DNA of 24,897 bases from a virus, in IMG/VR virus record IMGVR_UViG_3300037042_007254, positions 1 to 24,897 of that record; one strand, written 5' to 3'. The position numbers and the translations under genes are program-made. This document shows positions 16,041 to 23,059 of this stretch, piece by piece. Positions within the stretch are counted from its first letter, which is position 1. Each line of letters begins with the position of its first letter. The notes beneath the pieces were generated by a model. It made no database searches. It was not told the origin of the DNA and saw only the letters and a list, made by a program, of their open reading frames with translations.

Positions 16041-16140
16041 AACCCCCCGCTGGTGGTTTGAGTGGATATACGACACATATCCAACTAAATTACCGCTGAT
16101 GATCACCAACGTTAGATTTTTCATCATCGAAAGACTATGA
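16030..16140 (+). CDS. Possible 36-residue protein in the replication operon
   Basis: An ATG at 16030, overlapping the end of the HTH gene, is preceded by GCGGAG at a good distance. The frame MLIKTPRWWFEWIYDTYPTK and onwards stops with TGA at 16140, one base before the next gene. The filled gap, ribosome binding site and coupling support a real gene. It is Trp-rich and basic; function unknown. Confidence 0.5.
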   Translation: MLIKTPRWWFEWIYDTYPTKLPLMITNVRFFIIERL

Positions 16141-16141
16141 C

Positions 16142-16813
16142 ATGGAAAAACCGTTAAGACTCATACCCGAGTTGGAAAAGCTAACAACCGTTACTAATCC
16201 ACGCGGCTATATCGGCTGCTCTGTCATTGGTCATGAGTGTGATCGCTATATCTGGCTAAACAAGTATGGAAAGCTCACATATGAGATTCCATTTAGGCTT
16301 GGAAGGATTTTTGAACGCGGAAATCTTGAGGAGGAGAGAATTTTCTCTTCCATCAAGAAACTTTCTTGCGTTGAATTGATCTCAACGCAACTATCTTTCG
16401 GGGGCACCCTTTTACAGGGAAGTTGTGACGCTGTCATCAAGGACGAACAAGGGAATCAATATATTCTGGAACTCAAGACCATGAATGAGGGCAACTTCAA
16501 AAGACTCAAGAAGTACGGTCTTTCCAAAAGTAACGCAACGTACTGGTCTCAGTGTCAGGCATATATGCACCTAGCCGTAGATCTCCTTTATATTAAAGGA
16601 GTTCTATTCCTAGCCGTCAACAAGAACGATGAATCAATCTATGAGGAACTCATTGAGTACGAACCACTTGTTGGTGAAGGGCTTGTTGCTAAGGCAAATC
16701 GGATTGATCAGTTAGAAGAAATGCCGGACGGAATCTTCTCAACAAAGAAGAAACCGCAAGCCTGTTTTACCTGTTCATTTCACAAACATTGCTATGGAGA
16801 ACCAAATGTTTAA
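16142..16813 (+). CDS. PD-(D/E)XK nuclease with Fe-S cysteines (Cas4/RecB-like)
   Basis: The 223-residue protein carries the nuclease core with Asp96 in GSCDAVIKDE and Glu110/Lys112 in YILELKTMN, then QCQAYMHL, the QxxxY motif of RecB-type nucleases. Three C-terminal cysteines, C-x2-C-x5-C (208, 211, 217), plus an N-terminal one (Cys26 or Cys33), match the 4Fe-4S ring of Cas4, AddB and phage exonucleases. It would resect DNA ends to feed the annealing proteins encoded just upstream. There is no CRISPR array in the window, so a Cas role is not supported. The start is coupled to the 36-residue ORF. Confidence 0.85.
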   Translation: MEKPLRLIPELEKLTTVTNPRGYIGCSVIGHECDRYIWLNKYGKLTYEIPFRLGRIFERGNLEEERIFSSIKKLSCVELISTQLSFGGTLLQGSCDAVIKDEQGNQYILELKTMNEGNFKRLKKYGLSKSNATYWSQCQAYMHLAVDLLYIKGVLFLAVNKNDESIYEELIEYEPLVGEGLVAKANRIDQLEEMPDGIFSTKKKPQACFTCSFHKHCYGEPNV

Positions 16814-16985
16814 ACCAATCTCTGATGTTTGGCGAAGTGTTATTGAAAAGATGATAGGAACATGTCCATCTCATCAGTCAAAATCGTTAGACAAGGTAAA
16901 ACTGATGAATCACTTGTCGAAAATGAAAAGAAGAAAAAAAAGATGGCAAAAAGTCAAAGAAACGATAGAGAAATACTATGTCTAA
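16806..16985 (+). CDS. Small basic protein, frame uncertain
   Basis: ATG 16806 (59 residues, start MFKPISDVWRSVIEKM) has GGAG 6 nt upstream and overlaps the nuclease stop; its stop overlaps the start of the RuvC-like gene. The C-terminal half is Lys/Arg-rich. A competing frame, 16862-16990, gives a 42-residue lysine-rich product beginning MSISSVKIVRQGKTDES with a poorly spaced ribosome binding site. One of the two is probably translated; the first has the better signals. No function recognised. Confidence 0.45.
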   Translation: MFKPISDVWRSVIEKMIGTCPSHQSKSLDKVKLMNHLSKMKRRKKRWQKVKETIEKYYV

Positions 16986-17451
16986 AATGAACATACTTGC
17001 CCTTGATCTCGGTACAAAAACAGGATGGGCACTTTCAACCAACGGTTTGATTTTGTTTGGTAGAGAAAACTTCCAAGCAGATAGATTTTCCGGTGGCGGC
17101 ATGCGATTCTTGAAGTTCCAACGATGGTTAGATAATATCCACACCATTCGTGAAGGCATCACAGAGATCTGCTTTGAGGAAGTCAGGCGGCACCTTGGTA
17201 CCGATGCAGCACATGTTTACGGCGGCATGCTTGCAATGTTAACATCATGGTGTGAAGATCACAAAATTCCTTATCAAGGAGTGCCGGTTAAAACAATAAA
17301 AAAACACATGACCGACAATGGTGGTGCATCCAAGAAAGAAGTGATTGCTGCGGTCAGAGAAAAGGGACATGAGACAAAAGATGACAATGAAGCAGATGCA
17401 ATCGCTTTGCTGTACTGGAGACTAAGTAGTGAAAGCGAGTCTTTCCAATGA
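16978..17451 (+). CDS. RuvC-like Holliday junction resolvase
   Basis: The 157-residue protein has the RNase H-like fold of RuvC: ILALDLGTKTGWAL with Asp10 on strand 1, ICFEEV with Glu67/68 after strand 4, and the C-terminal DDNEADAIALL with Asp140 and neighbouring acids. These would bind two metal ions. Phage members cut four-way junctions and branched DNA before packaging. A second ATG at 16987 is possible. The stop overlaps the methyltransferase start by 4 bp. Confidence 0.87.
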   Translation: MSKMNILALDLGTKTGWALSTNGLILFGRENFQADRFSGGGMRFLKFQRWLDNIHTIREGITEICFEEVRRHLGTDAAHVYGGMLAMLTSWCEDHKIPYQGVPVKTIKKHMTDNGGASKKEVIAAVREKGHETKDDNEADAIALLYWRLSSESESFQ

Positions 17452-18581
17452 CCGTTTTCAACAAGCTTTACTGCGGTGACAACTTAGAAATCATGAAAGA
17501 AAAAATGACGAGTAAAAGCGTAGATCTGATTTATATGGATCCCCCGTTCAATTCGGCACGTAATTTCTACATGGCGGGAGGAGAAGAAGCCTTTTGTGAC
17601 GCATGGAAACTGGACGAGACCGGTATAGCCAAGATGCATCGCATACCGTTGATCATGCGTGATTACGGGATAGATGCCCACCAGGTTCAGTTTTGGAAAG
17701 CATTTTTGATAGCACTCAAAAAAAAGAATCCGTCTCTAATGGTGTACATGATCTACATGGTAGAACGATTGCTTGAGATGAAACGGATCTTGAAACCTAC
17801 AGGATCGATTTACTTGCACTGTGATTCAACGGCGAGCCATTACATCAAGCTGATGATGGACGCAATCTTTGGTTACAACAATTTCAGAAATGAAATCATC
17901 TGGAAGAGGAGTTCAGGAAAAAGCAACATCAAAAGCAAGTTTAGAGCAATCACAGACACAATCTTTTTCTACACGAAAAGCAGTAAATACTCATTTGAAA
18001 ATCAATATGTTTGGGATGAAGAGTTTCAGAAGTACCTTGAAAAAGTCTATCGGCATATTGATGAAAATGGCAGAAGATATAGAGGCAACAGCATTACAAA
18101 TTCTTTTTGCAAGCGGGGGTTTTACCATACCTACAATGGGTACACGCCGCCTAAAAATGGCTGGCGTGTACCTCCTAAAACTATGGAAAAATTTGACGCT
18201 GAAGGACTATTAATATTTCCAAAATCCGCGAACGGAATAATACGAAAAAAGACGTATCTTGAGGATGCAAAAGGCAAGCTCGTACCAAACCTTTGGGATG
18301 ATGTCAAGGTATTGGGTTCAATGTCGAAAGAACGTCTTGGATATCCAACGCAAAAGCCGATCGCGCTAATCGAGAGAATCATCAAGGCTAGTTGTCCTGC
18401 AGGCGGCGTGGTATTTGATCCCTTTTGTGGTTCAGGCACAACGATCATAGCGGCAATCAAAAACAACATGCAATGGATAGGATGTGACATATCTGAACTA
18501 GCTGTTAAACTGGTAGAAAAACGCCTGACAGGTGTTCATTCATCAGAGCGATCGGAGTCTAAACATGAAAAAAGAACCTAA
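17448..18581 (+). CDS. Site-specific DNA methyltransferase (adenine-N6, beta-type order)
   Basis: The 377-residue protein has the catalytic motif DPPF (31-34) near the N-terminus and the SAM-binding motif FDPFCGSGTT near residues 322-332, that is, motif IV before motif I as in beta-class N6-adenine or N4-cytosine methylases. The middle 200 residues would hold the target recognition domain. No restriction enzyme gene is next to it, so it is an orphan enzyme that may protect phage DNA from host restriction or mark DNA for regulation. The start overlaps the previous stop as ATGA. Confidence 0.9.
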   Translation: MTVFNKLYCGDNLEIMKEKMTSKSVDLIYMDPPFNSARNFYMAGGEEAFCDAWKLDETGIAKMHRIPLIMRDYGIDAHQVQFWKAFLIALKKKNPSLMVYMIYMVERLLEMKRILKPTGSIYLHCDSTASHYIKLMMDAIFGYNNFRNEIIWKRSSGKSNIKSKFRAITDTIFFYTKSSKYSFENQYVWDEEFQKYLEKVYRHIDENGRRYRGNSITNSFCKRGFYHTYNGYTPPKNGWRVPPKTMEKFDAEGLLIFPKSANGIIRKKTYLEDAKGKLVPNLWDDVKVLGSMSKERLGYPTQKPIALIERIIKASCPAGGVVFDPFCGSGTTIIAAIKNNMQWIGCDISELAVKLVEKRLTGVHSSERSESKHEKRT

Positions 18582-19011
18582 TATTTTAGAAATCAAGGCG
18601 CACTATCAATTCTGGCGAGATCGGTATGAACAAACGAAATCCGTGAAAGATTTAATCAACATGCAGAATCATTTGCAACAGTATTTGCGGCTCGTAAATG
18701 AACAGAAAGCCGACAAGGATTTTTTGATAGATGAGGGAAATAGCCAATTAAAAAAAGAACGAGAAGAGTCACTCAAACGAGAAGCGGCACAACGAAAATC
18801 AAAGCTCTCGGTTGCTTTAAAAACAGTCGAAGAGTACATGAAGAATAGTGAAGGTCAACACAAAGCACTCACTATTGCGAAACAATACAATCTTCCGTAT
18901 ACCGATGTGACGGACAGTTTAGACAAGCTGGAAAAGCTTGGTATGGTCAAAAAAACAAAGATTAAAGGCGTTCGAAATTACACTATTTCTTGGGAGAGAT
19001 GCGATGACTAG
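18565..19011 (+). CDS. Coiled-coil and winged-helix-like protein of unknown function
   Basis: The start at 18565 (148 residues) is chosen for GGAG 7 nt upstream, inside the end of the methyltransferase gene; an upstream ATG at 18532 lacks such support. Residues 1-85 are a charged helix likely to form a coiled coil. Residues about 90-148 look like a winged helix (HKALTIAKQYNLPYTDVTDS, then LEKLGMVKKTKIKGVRNYTI). It may be a DNA-binding regulator or replication accessory factor. No family recognised. Confidence 0.65.
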   Translation: MKKEPNILEIKAHYQFWRDRYEQTKSVKDLINMQNHLQQYLRLVNEQKADKDFLIDEGNSQLKKEREESLKREAAQRKSKLSVALKTVEEYMKNSEGQHKALTIAKQYNLPYTDVTDSLDKLEKLGMVKKTKIKGVRNYTISWERCDD

Positions 19012-19411
19012 TAATGAATTATTTGGAAGTTTTCTTCGCAAAAAACGGCTCGAGAAAGGATATACCCTAAGAAAGTTTGCTGAGAAAGTGGATATTAGTC
19101 CAGTTTTAATTTCCTATATGGAACGGGATGAAATTAAACTACCAACTGAAGAAAAAATTGTTGCCATGGCAGAAGCTCTTTCAATGGATAGCGAAGAACT
19201 AGTTTTCATGGCAAAGAGAATGCCCTATCAAATGTATCAAATGTTGATGAAAAAACCTCTATTTGTTCGACTTTTAAAGGAGGTTCTTTTGAAGAGCGAC
19301 GAGGAATTAAATGAATTAATTCTTGCCGCGGAGGGAATCAGAATTGAAGGCAATTTTGGAGTTGATATAGCTACCGGGCAGATCAAAAGAATTTACTGTA
19401 AAAGGAACTAA
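19004..19411 (+). CDS. XRE-family transcriptional regulator
   Basis: The start at 19004 (135 residues, MTSNELFGSFLRKKR) has GGGAGA 6 nt upstream and overlaps the preceding stop by 8 bp; the longer frame from 18938 has no such signal. Residues about 8-60 form a Cro/C1-type helix-turn-helix (LRKFAEKVDISPVLISYMER). The C-terminal half is helical and may mediate dimers. It closes the early operon and faces the repB gene, so it may repress early or replication genes. The target operator is not identified. Confidence 0.85.
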   Translation: MTSNELFGSFLRKKRLEKGYTLRKFAEKVDISPVLISYMERDEIKLPTEEKIVAMAEALSMDSEELVFMAKRMPYQMYQMLMKKPLFVRLLKEVLLKSDEELNELILAAEGIRIEGNFGVDIATGQIKRIYCKRN

Positions 19412-19436
19412 GTGGGGTAATTAACCCACTTTTCGC
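19410..19436. terminator. Bidirectional terminator between XRE and Rep_3 genes
   Basis: A 7-bp stem, AAGTGGG/CCCACTT (19410-19416 and 19425-19431), surrounds an 8-nt loop and is followed on the plus strand by TTTTCGCTTTTT. It overlaps the stop codons of both converging genes. Confidence 0.65.
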
Positions 19437-20377
19437 TTTTTATAGGCATCAGGTTTCCACCTTTCCTTGATCGCGGTTTGTATCATCGCTCTTGGATTTT
19501 TGACCGTAGCCCTCTCAACTTGAATATTCACGGATTTTAGAGCATCACTGACAACGTCTTCACCGTTGTTGGTGATGAATCGTTTCGCAATACTTCTGCT
19601 AAAGCCATATTCAACCAATGAGTCAATTAACGCGGATTCAGAACGGTATTCTTTTTGAAGTTGACGTACCTTTTCAGCAGTACCTTCAAGTTGAATCGGC
19701 TTCTTCTTAATCGTCCATTCTATGGCGACAACCTTGCGGGATTCTTTGATCTCCGTGTAGTCAATGTCATACTCCGTCTTGGCGTTGATCTCGGTTTTTG
19801 CGCGGTCTATAACGCGGCATCTTAAGTCTTTATAAAATTTATATTCATCTTTTCGTATACCGCACCACGCGCGAATATCTTTAATAGTGGTTTTTCTTTG
19901 TCCAATTGATTCATATTGAACTAACAGTTCAAGAATTCGCATTGAATATGCGCTGTCTAGTTTCATGTAATCATTAAATTTTACAATCGTAAATTTCTCG
20001 TTTAACTGAAGAAGGTATGGTTTCAAATCTGGATGAAATTTTAAATCGCAAATGCCCATTTTTGGATCCCACTCTGCAAAACAAAGCCACGCCATTTGCT
20101 TTGTTTTACCGGTCTCTTGATCTTCAATTTGAATTAGACGAGTAATCAAAGACGCGGTTAATTTCTTCATCTCTCTGTATTGTGAATTTGGGTCTAAGTT
20201 AACTTCTTGCGCAAATTCTTTAATACTCACCCTATATTTTTTAAAATCAACATCATCTTTTCTTATTTTTGTTGAAAGCCACGCAATAAGTCTTTTCTCT
20301 TGAAAATTTAACCTATAACTCGATTCGACCAAATAATTACTTTGAACAACGATTTCAGTACTAGTTTTTTTGAGCAT
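19421..20377 (-). CDS. repB: Rep_3-family plasmid replication initiator (RepB-type)
   Basis: The 318-residue protein matches iteron-binding initiators of the Rep_3 group (RepE, pi, RepA of pPS10): QSNYLVESSYRLNFQEKRL at the start, two winged-helix domains, and the AYSMRILELLVQY segment of domain 1 with a DIRAWCGI recognition region. It would bind the 21-bp iterons just upstream of its own start, both to open the origin and to repress its own gene. The C-terminal 80 residues, with YGFSRSIAKRFITNNGED, are an extension also seen in some alphaproteobacterial and Legionella members. It is transcribed away from the iterons. Confidence 0.92.
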   Translation of the reverse strand: MLKKTSTEIVVQSNYLVESSYRLNFQEKRLIAWLSTKIRKDDVDFKKYRVSIKEFAQEVNLDPNSQYREMKKLTASLITRLIQIEDQETGKTKQMAWLCFAEWDPKMGICDLKFHPDLKPYLLQLNEKFTIVKFNDYMKLDSAYSMRILELLVQYESIGQRKTTIKDIRAWCGIRKDEYKFYKDLRCRVIDRAKTEINAKTEYDIDYTEIKESRKVVAIEWTIKKKPIQLEGTAEKVRQLQKEYRSESALIDSLVEYGFSRSIAKRFITNNGEDVVSDALKSVNIQVERATVKNPRAMIQTAIKERWKPDAYKKRKVG

Positions 20378-20416
20378 GAAAAAAGACTCTATAGGGTTAG
20401 TAAATTCATTATCAAC

Positions 20417-20425
20417 TTATCCACA
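20417..20425 (+). promoter_or_regulatory. DnaA box next to iterons
   Basis: A perfect TTATCCACA lies between the repB start and the iteron array, a normal place for DnaA recruitment in Rep_3 replicons. Confidence 0.75.
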
Positions 20426-20443
20426 AAGTTATTAAAGGTCAAG

Positions 20444-20538
20444 TCCTAGTTCACAGCGTAAATGTCCTAGTTCACAGCGTAAATGTCCTAGTTCACAGCG
20501 TAAATGTCCTAGTTCACAGCGTAAATGTCCTAGTTCAC
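20444..20538. repeat. Iteron array, 21-bp period (replication origin)
   Basis: Four identical 21-bp units (tcctagttcacagcgtaaatg) start at 20444, 20465, 20486 and 20507, and an 11-base part unit starts at 20528. The spacing is exactly two helical turns. Position directly upstream of a Rep_3 gene, with DnaA boxes on both sides, makes this the oriV of that replicon. Confidence 0.92.
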
Positions 20539-20540
20539 CC

Positions 20541-20755
20541 AGAAAAACCCAATAAATACAACGCATTGAACCCGCCTAAAATACTTAAAAGTATATAAAA
20601 GGTTAAAAACAAGCAAAAAGGAACCACAGAAAGTGAAGATTTTCTGTGGATAAGTTTTACCTAGATGGTAAGATCGTGTCAGATGTTGAAAGCAGCAAGA
20701 GGAGTTGATTGAAAACAATTAATGTGGTATGTTGATGTGAAAAGGTTTGTCAACA
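20541..20755. other. Right part of the iteron origin, with hairpin and reverse DnaA box
   Basis: A 9-bp perfect inverted repeat, CCACAGAAA/TTTCTGTGG (20624-20632 and 20641-20649), overlaps an inverted DnaA box TGTGGATAA at 20645-20653. AT-rich stretches at 20555-20620 could be the melting zone. A 62-codon minus-strand frame here is rejected as chance. Confidence 0.5.
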
Positions 20756-20947
20756 ATGAAAATATTTCACATAGCCATCTTTTCGATTTTCACCGTCTAC
20801 TTCTCGTATGTTTCTTTCTTGACCTGGTTGTCACAACAGCCTATCGACCAACAACTTCTCGACTATAGAAAAGAACGAGATGAAAAATTTAAGAAAAGAC
20901 GAGAACAACTCAATAGAGTTTCCGGCTTCTCTTTCAAGAACTTGTAA
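20756..20947 (+). CDS. Small single-pass membrane protein with charged tail
   Basis: The ATG at 20756 (63 residues) follows AAAGG at a 10-nt gap; an in-frame TTG lies three codons earlier. The N-terminal helix IAIFSIFTVYFSYVSFLTWL is a membrane anchor, and the rest is a charged helix (YRKERDEKFKKRREQLNRV) that should face the cytoplasm. The build is like the proteins at 21260 and 22479 but without their shared motifs. Function unknown. Confidence 0.6.
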   Translation: MKIFHIAIFSIFTVYFSYVSFLTWLSQQPIDQQLLDYRKERDEKFKKRREQLNRVSGFSFKNL

Positions 20948-21217
20948 CTAACACTTACCAAACCGGTTTAGAATATTCATTAAAAGCTCATACGTGATCG
21001 CTGAGTGGCCTTTAGGCAATTAAGGTTACCAAAATGCTTTTGTATTCAAAATAGCCGTACAGCTTTAAAAATATATTTTTCTTGCAAGGAGATTTTGTAT
21101 CTGGTATATTTAAATAATAATGGGAATAATCCCATTGATTTTCTAGCTTTCCCTAAAGTTCGCTCAAAAACTTTGATTAGGGTGGCATTTTCATAAAAAA
21201 TAATAATGTTGTTGAAT
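20948..21217. other. Intergenic stretch without a supported gene
   Basis: Short frames on both strands overlap each other and lack ribosome binding sites. A hairpin AATGGGA-ataa-TCCCATT lies at 21119-21136. An ACCGGT palindrome lies near 20962. Nothing else is seen. Confidence 0.35.
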
Positions 21218-21242
21218 TTGAAGGAGTTTGTAGCTCCTTCAA
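21218..21242 (-). terminator. Hairpin downstream of the minus-strand membrane protein gene
   Basis: A perfect 9-bp stem, TTGAAGGAG/CTCCTTCAA, surrounds a 7-nt loop, 17 bp after the stop of the gene that ends at 21260. The downstream strand is AT-rich but has no compact T run, so termination is plausible and not certain. Confidence 0.5.
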
Positions 21243-21259
21243 GATTGTCAACATCACCT

Positions 21260-21499
21260 TCAACCTTTATCGTGGATTTTATCGAATCGATTGTTGAAGT
21301 GAGTAAACATTTCACGCCAATGGTTTTCGTTTTTTTCTATTTGAGATTTATGTTCATCACGCCATTCTGTGATCAGTTTATCTTGTTTATCGATAGATTT
21401 CTCACTTCGTAAATAAAAGAAAACACAAACAACGGTTGTATAAACGCCTAATGTCATGAAAGCGTATACGACGGACATTAAATCTACATTTATTTCCAT
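21260..21499 (-). CDS. Small membrane protein, paralog of the 22479 protein
   Basis: ATG 21499 gives 79 residues (MEINVDLMSVVYAFMTLGV); a TTG four codons earlier is possible. One membrane segment (TLGVYTTVVCVFFYL) is followed by a charged helix containing EWRDEHKSQ and EKNENHWREMF. The protein at 22479 has EWRSEHKDQ and EKNEAHWREMF in the same order, so the two are paralogs, here on opposite strands. The anchored coiled-coil shape would fit an inner-membrane partner protein, spanin-like factor or exclusion protein; none is proven. Confidence 0.7.
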   Translation of the reverse strand: MEINVDLMSVVYAFMTLGVYTTVVCVFFYLRSEKSIDKQDKLITEWRDEHKSQIEKNENHWREMFTHFNNRFDKIHDKG

Positions 21500-21582
21500 A
21501 ATTTTTCTCAACTTCCTTTTATATTCCAGTAAAAAATATCTGTTTTTTCACCTGTATACATTTTATCGGAGTATTAATCTAA

Positions 21583-21617
21583 TTAAGATCGGCAAGCACC
21601 GTGCTTGCCGATCTTAA
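21583..21617. repeat. 35-bp perfect palindrome
   Basis: The 17-bp arms (left arm ttaagatcggcaagcac) are exact inverse copies around a single central C at 21600. The core is GC-rich inside AT-rich DNA, and no T run follows, so it is not a standard terminator. It lies between a minus-strand and a plus-strand gene of the small-protein cluster and could be an operator, a resolution site or a cruciform-forming element. Confidence 0.85.
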
Positions 21618-21874
21618 CGGCAACAGACCTGATGCTCTAAATCAAGCCTGCTGCTAACCACCACAGAACAAACAAGGAATTCGTGATGGCTAAAGAAATA
21701 TTAAGTCGACTGATGTCGTTAAAACAAGTACTTTTCTGCCAAGAAACCCTTTTGAGATGCTGTACTTTCATCGAATTTACAAGCTACTTTTTGTTTCCTG
21801 AATTTCCACCTTTTCTTTTGTCTACACGTGATTTTTTCGTGGTAACTTTTTTATCATCAGAAAGGAAAAATAAC

Positions 21875-21970
21875 ATGGAAGATTTAAAATCTTTCCAAAA
21901 TAAGCTTCTTTTAGTTGGATTGGCGCTTTTTATTGCAGATATTGCCGCCATATTCCTATTCGGTAATTAA
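21875..21970 (+). CDS. 31-residue membrane peptide
   Basis: ATG 21875 has AAAGGA 8 nt upstream. The product MEDLKSFQNKLLLVGLALFI and onwards has one hydrophobic helix and ends in FLFGN. The frame is open upstream to an ATG at 21686 with AAGGAA before it, which would add 63 residues of doubtful, Phe/Cys-rich sequence, so I prefer the short form. The stop lies 4 bp before the next start. Small toxin-like or regulatory membrane peptides look like this; no family is recognised. Confidence 0.5.
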   Translation: MEDLKSFQNKLLLVGLALFIADIAAIFLFGN

Positions 21971-21974
21971 GGCC

Positions 21975-22415
21975 ATGGAAATACCAATCTATAACGATCA
22001 CCGAGATCATACCTATGCAAAGCTGATCACGATACTCTTCTCAAGCGACAGCAAACCGCTATGCGCCAAGAACGAACATGATCTTTTGCAGCTCATTCAT
22101 GATATCGTCACGTTAAACAAGGATTCATACAAATTTTTCATTGATGCATTGCAAAGAATGCGAGCAGTCCATGAATTAACTGACGTAATTTTCCGACGAC
22201 TTTTGACAGATCAAGAACAGGCTGAAGCATTCGACGAACTCAGAAATCGCAAGATGTCGATATCACCGCCATTCAAAAAACAGTACCTCATCCTGATTTC
22301 TGAATTGGCATCTTTGCCGGAAGAAAGTTACCAATGCTTTCTGGTACTCATAGAAAGCCTAAGAGATGCGCAGGTTCATCACGTGCTTGAATGTTTGACT
22401 CCGCATTTGCCTTGA
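21975..22415 (+). CDS. Helical protein with two internal repeats
   Basis: The start at 21975 (146 residues, MEIPIYNDHRDHTYAKLITI) is coupled to the preceding stop; an earlier in-frame ATG at 21915 lies inside the membrane peptide gene. Two about 41-residue helical units repeat the pattern L-x2-LI-x-(D/E)-x2-(T/S)L-x-(K/E)(D/E)SY-x2-F: LIHDIVTLNKDSYKFFIDAL and LISELASLPEESYQCFLVLI. The protein at 22736 has a related pattern. It is soluble, with no catalytic motif. It may be a regulator or adaptor that pairs with the neighbouring membrane proteins. Confidence 0.65.
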   Translation: MEIPIYNDHRDHTYAKLITILFSSDSKPLCAKNEHDLLQLIHDIVTLNKDSYKFFIDALQRMRAVHELTDVIFRRLLTDQEQAEAFDELRNRKMSISPPFKKQYLILISELASLPEESYQCFLVLIESLRDAQVHHVLECLTPHLP

Positions 22416-22478
22416 TTGTAGGAGGTAGGTGTGAAAAAGTAGTTTCAATTTGAGAAACAAAAGAATGGAGATGTCACA

Positions 22479-22739
22479 ATGGACTGGACGCAAACGATTG
22501 CTTTAGGTGGTACTTTAATAGGTTCCATGGTCGGGATGGTCGTATTCTTATATAAGATTAACGATAAATCTATTCATGAATGGCGGTCAGAGCATAAGGA
22601 TCAGATGCAGAAGAGTGATTCACGGTTTGAGAAAGCAATGAGCATAATTGATGCTCGTTTAGAAAAGAACGAAGCACACTGGCGAGAAATGTTTCGGTAC
22701 ATGAACGATCGTTTGGATAGAAGCGTGGAGAAGAAATGA
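22479..22739 (+). CDS. Small membrane protein, paralog of the 21260 protein
   Basis: ATG 22479 (86 residues) has GGAG 8 nt upstream. The N-terminal helix IALGGTLIGSMVGMVVFLY is a membrane anchor. A charged helix follows with EWRSEHKDQ and, after an extra segment of about 19 residues, EKNEAHWREMF, the same two motifs as in the protein at 21260. The frame is open back to a GTG at 22431 with a perfect AGGAGGT before it, except for a TAG at 22440. The stop overlaps the next start as ATGATG. Confidence 0.75.
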   Translation: MDWTQTIALGGTLIGSMVGMVVFLYKINDKSIHEWRSEHKDQMQKSDSRFEKAMSIIDARLEKNEAHWREMFRYMNDRLDRSVEKK

Positions 22740-23044
22740 TGGAAGAAGAAAAAGAAAAAATTTTTGGTAAATGGCATCATGATTTTTTTATCATGTTTTC
22801 AAGGTTGTCAGACTATGATTGTCAAAAGATTTTAACGGCTTTGTCGGAAATGCGCAAGACTCAAGGAATTCTGCCGGATGAGGAGGGTATGATATTAACA
22901 TTCATGTTTCTTGCTTATACAACTGAAGATTGTTACAAGAGCTGCATTGAGAAATTGAAACGAGAGAGAAAAAAAATGAGAGAAGCTTTTTTTTCTGATG
23001 TTTTGGAGCCGCTTCTAAAAGATGATGAAGACGCTATACACTAA
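22736..23044 (+). CDS. Helical protein related to the 21975 product
   Basis: The 102-residue protein starts MMEEEKEKIFGKWHHDFFIM; a second ATG at 22739 is equally possible. Segments RLSDYDCQKILTALSEMR and TTEDCYKSCIEKLKRER match, with lower similarity, the repeated helix units of the 21975 protein. It is translationally coupled to the membrane protein before it, as the 21975 gene is to the 31-residue membrane peptide, and lies 15 bp upstream of the repA gene, so it may influence replication. Function unknown. Confidence 0.65.
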   Translation: MMEEEKEKIFGKWHHDFFIMFSRLSDYDCQKILTALSEMRKTQGILPDEEGMILTFMFLAYTTEDCYKSCIEKLKRERKKMREAFFSDVLEPLLKDDEDAIH

Positions 23045-23059
23045 ATCTGAGAATCAAAA

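Noticed and set aside
20444-20538. CRISPR array
   Set aside because: The 21-bp units are directly contiguous without spacers and lie beside a Rep_3 initiator, so they are iterons. The Cas4-like nuclease at 16142 has no cas neighbours.
20530-20718. 62-codon minus-strand ORF in the origin
   Set aside because: It begins in the origin hairpin region and runs into the iterons; no ribosome binding site and an unlikely composition.
21046-21315. 89-codon minus-strand ORF
   Set aside because: It overlaps the better-supported paralog gene at 21260 in another frame and the hairpin at 21218, and lacks a good ribosome binding site.
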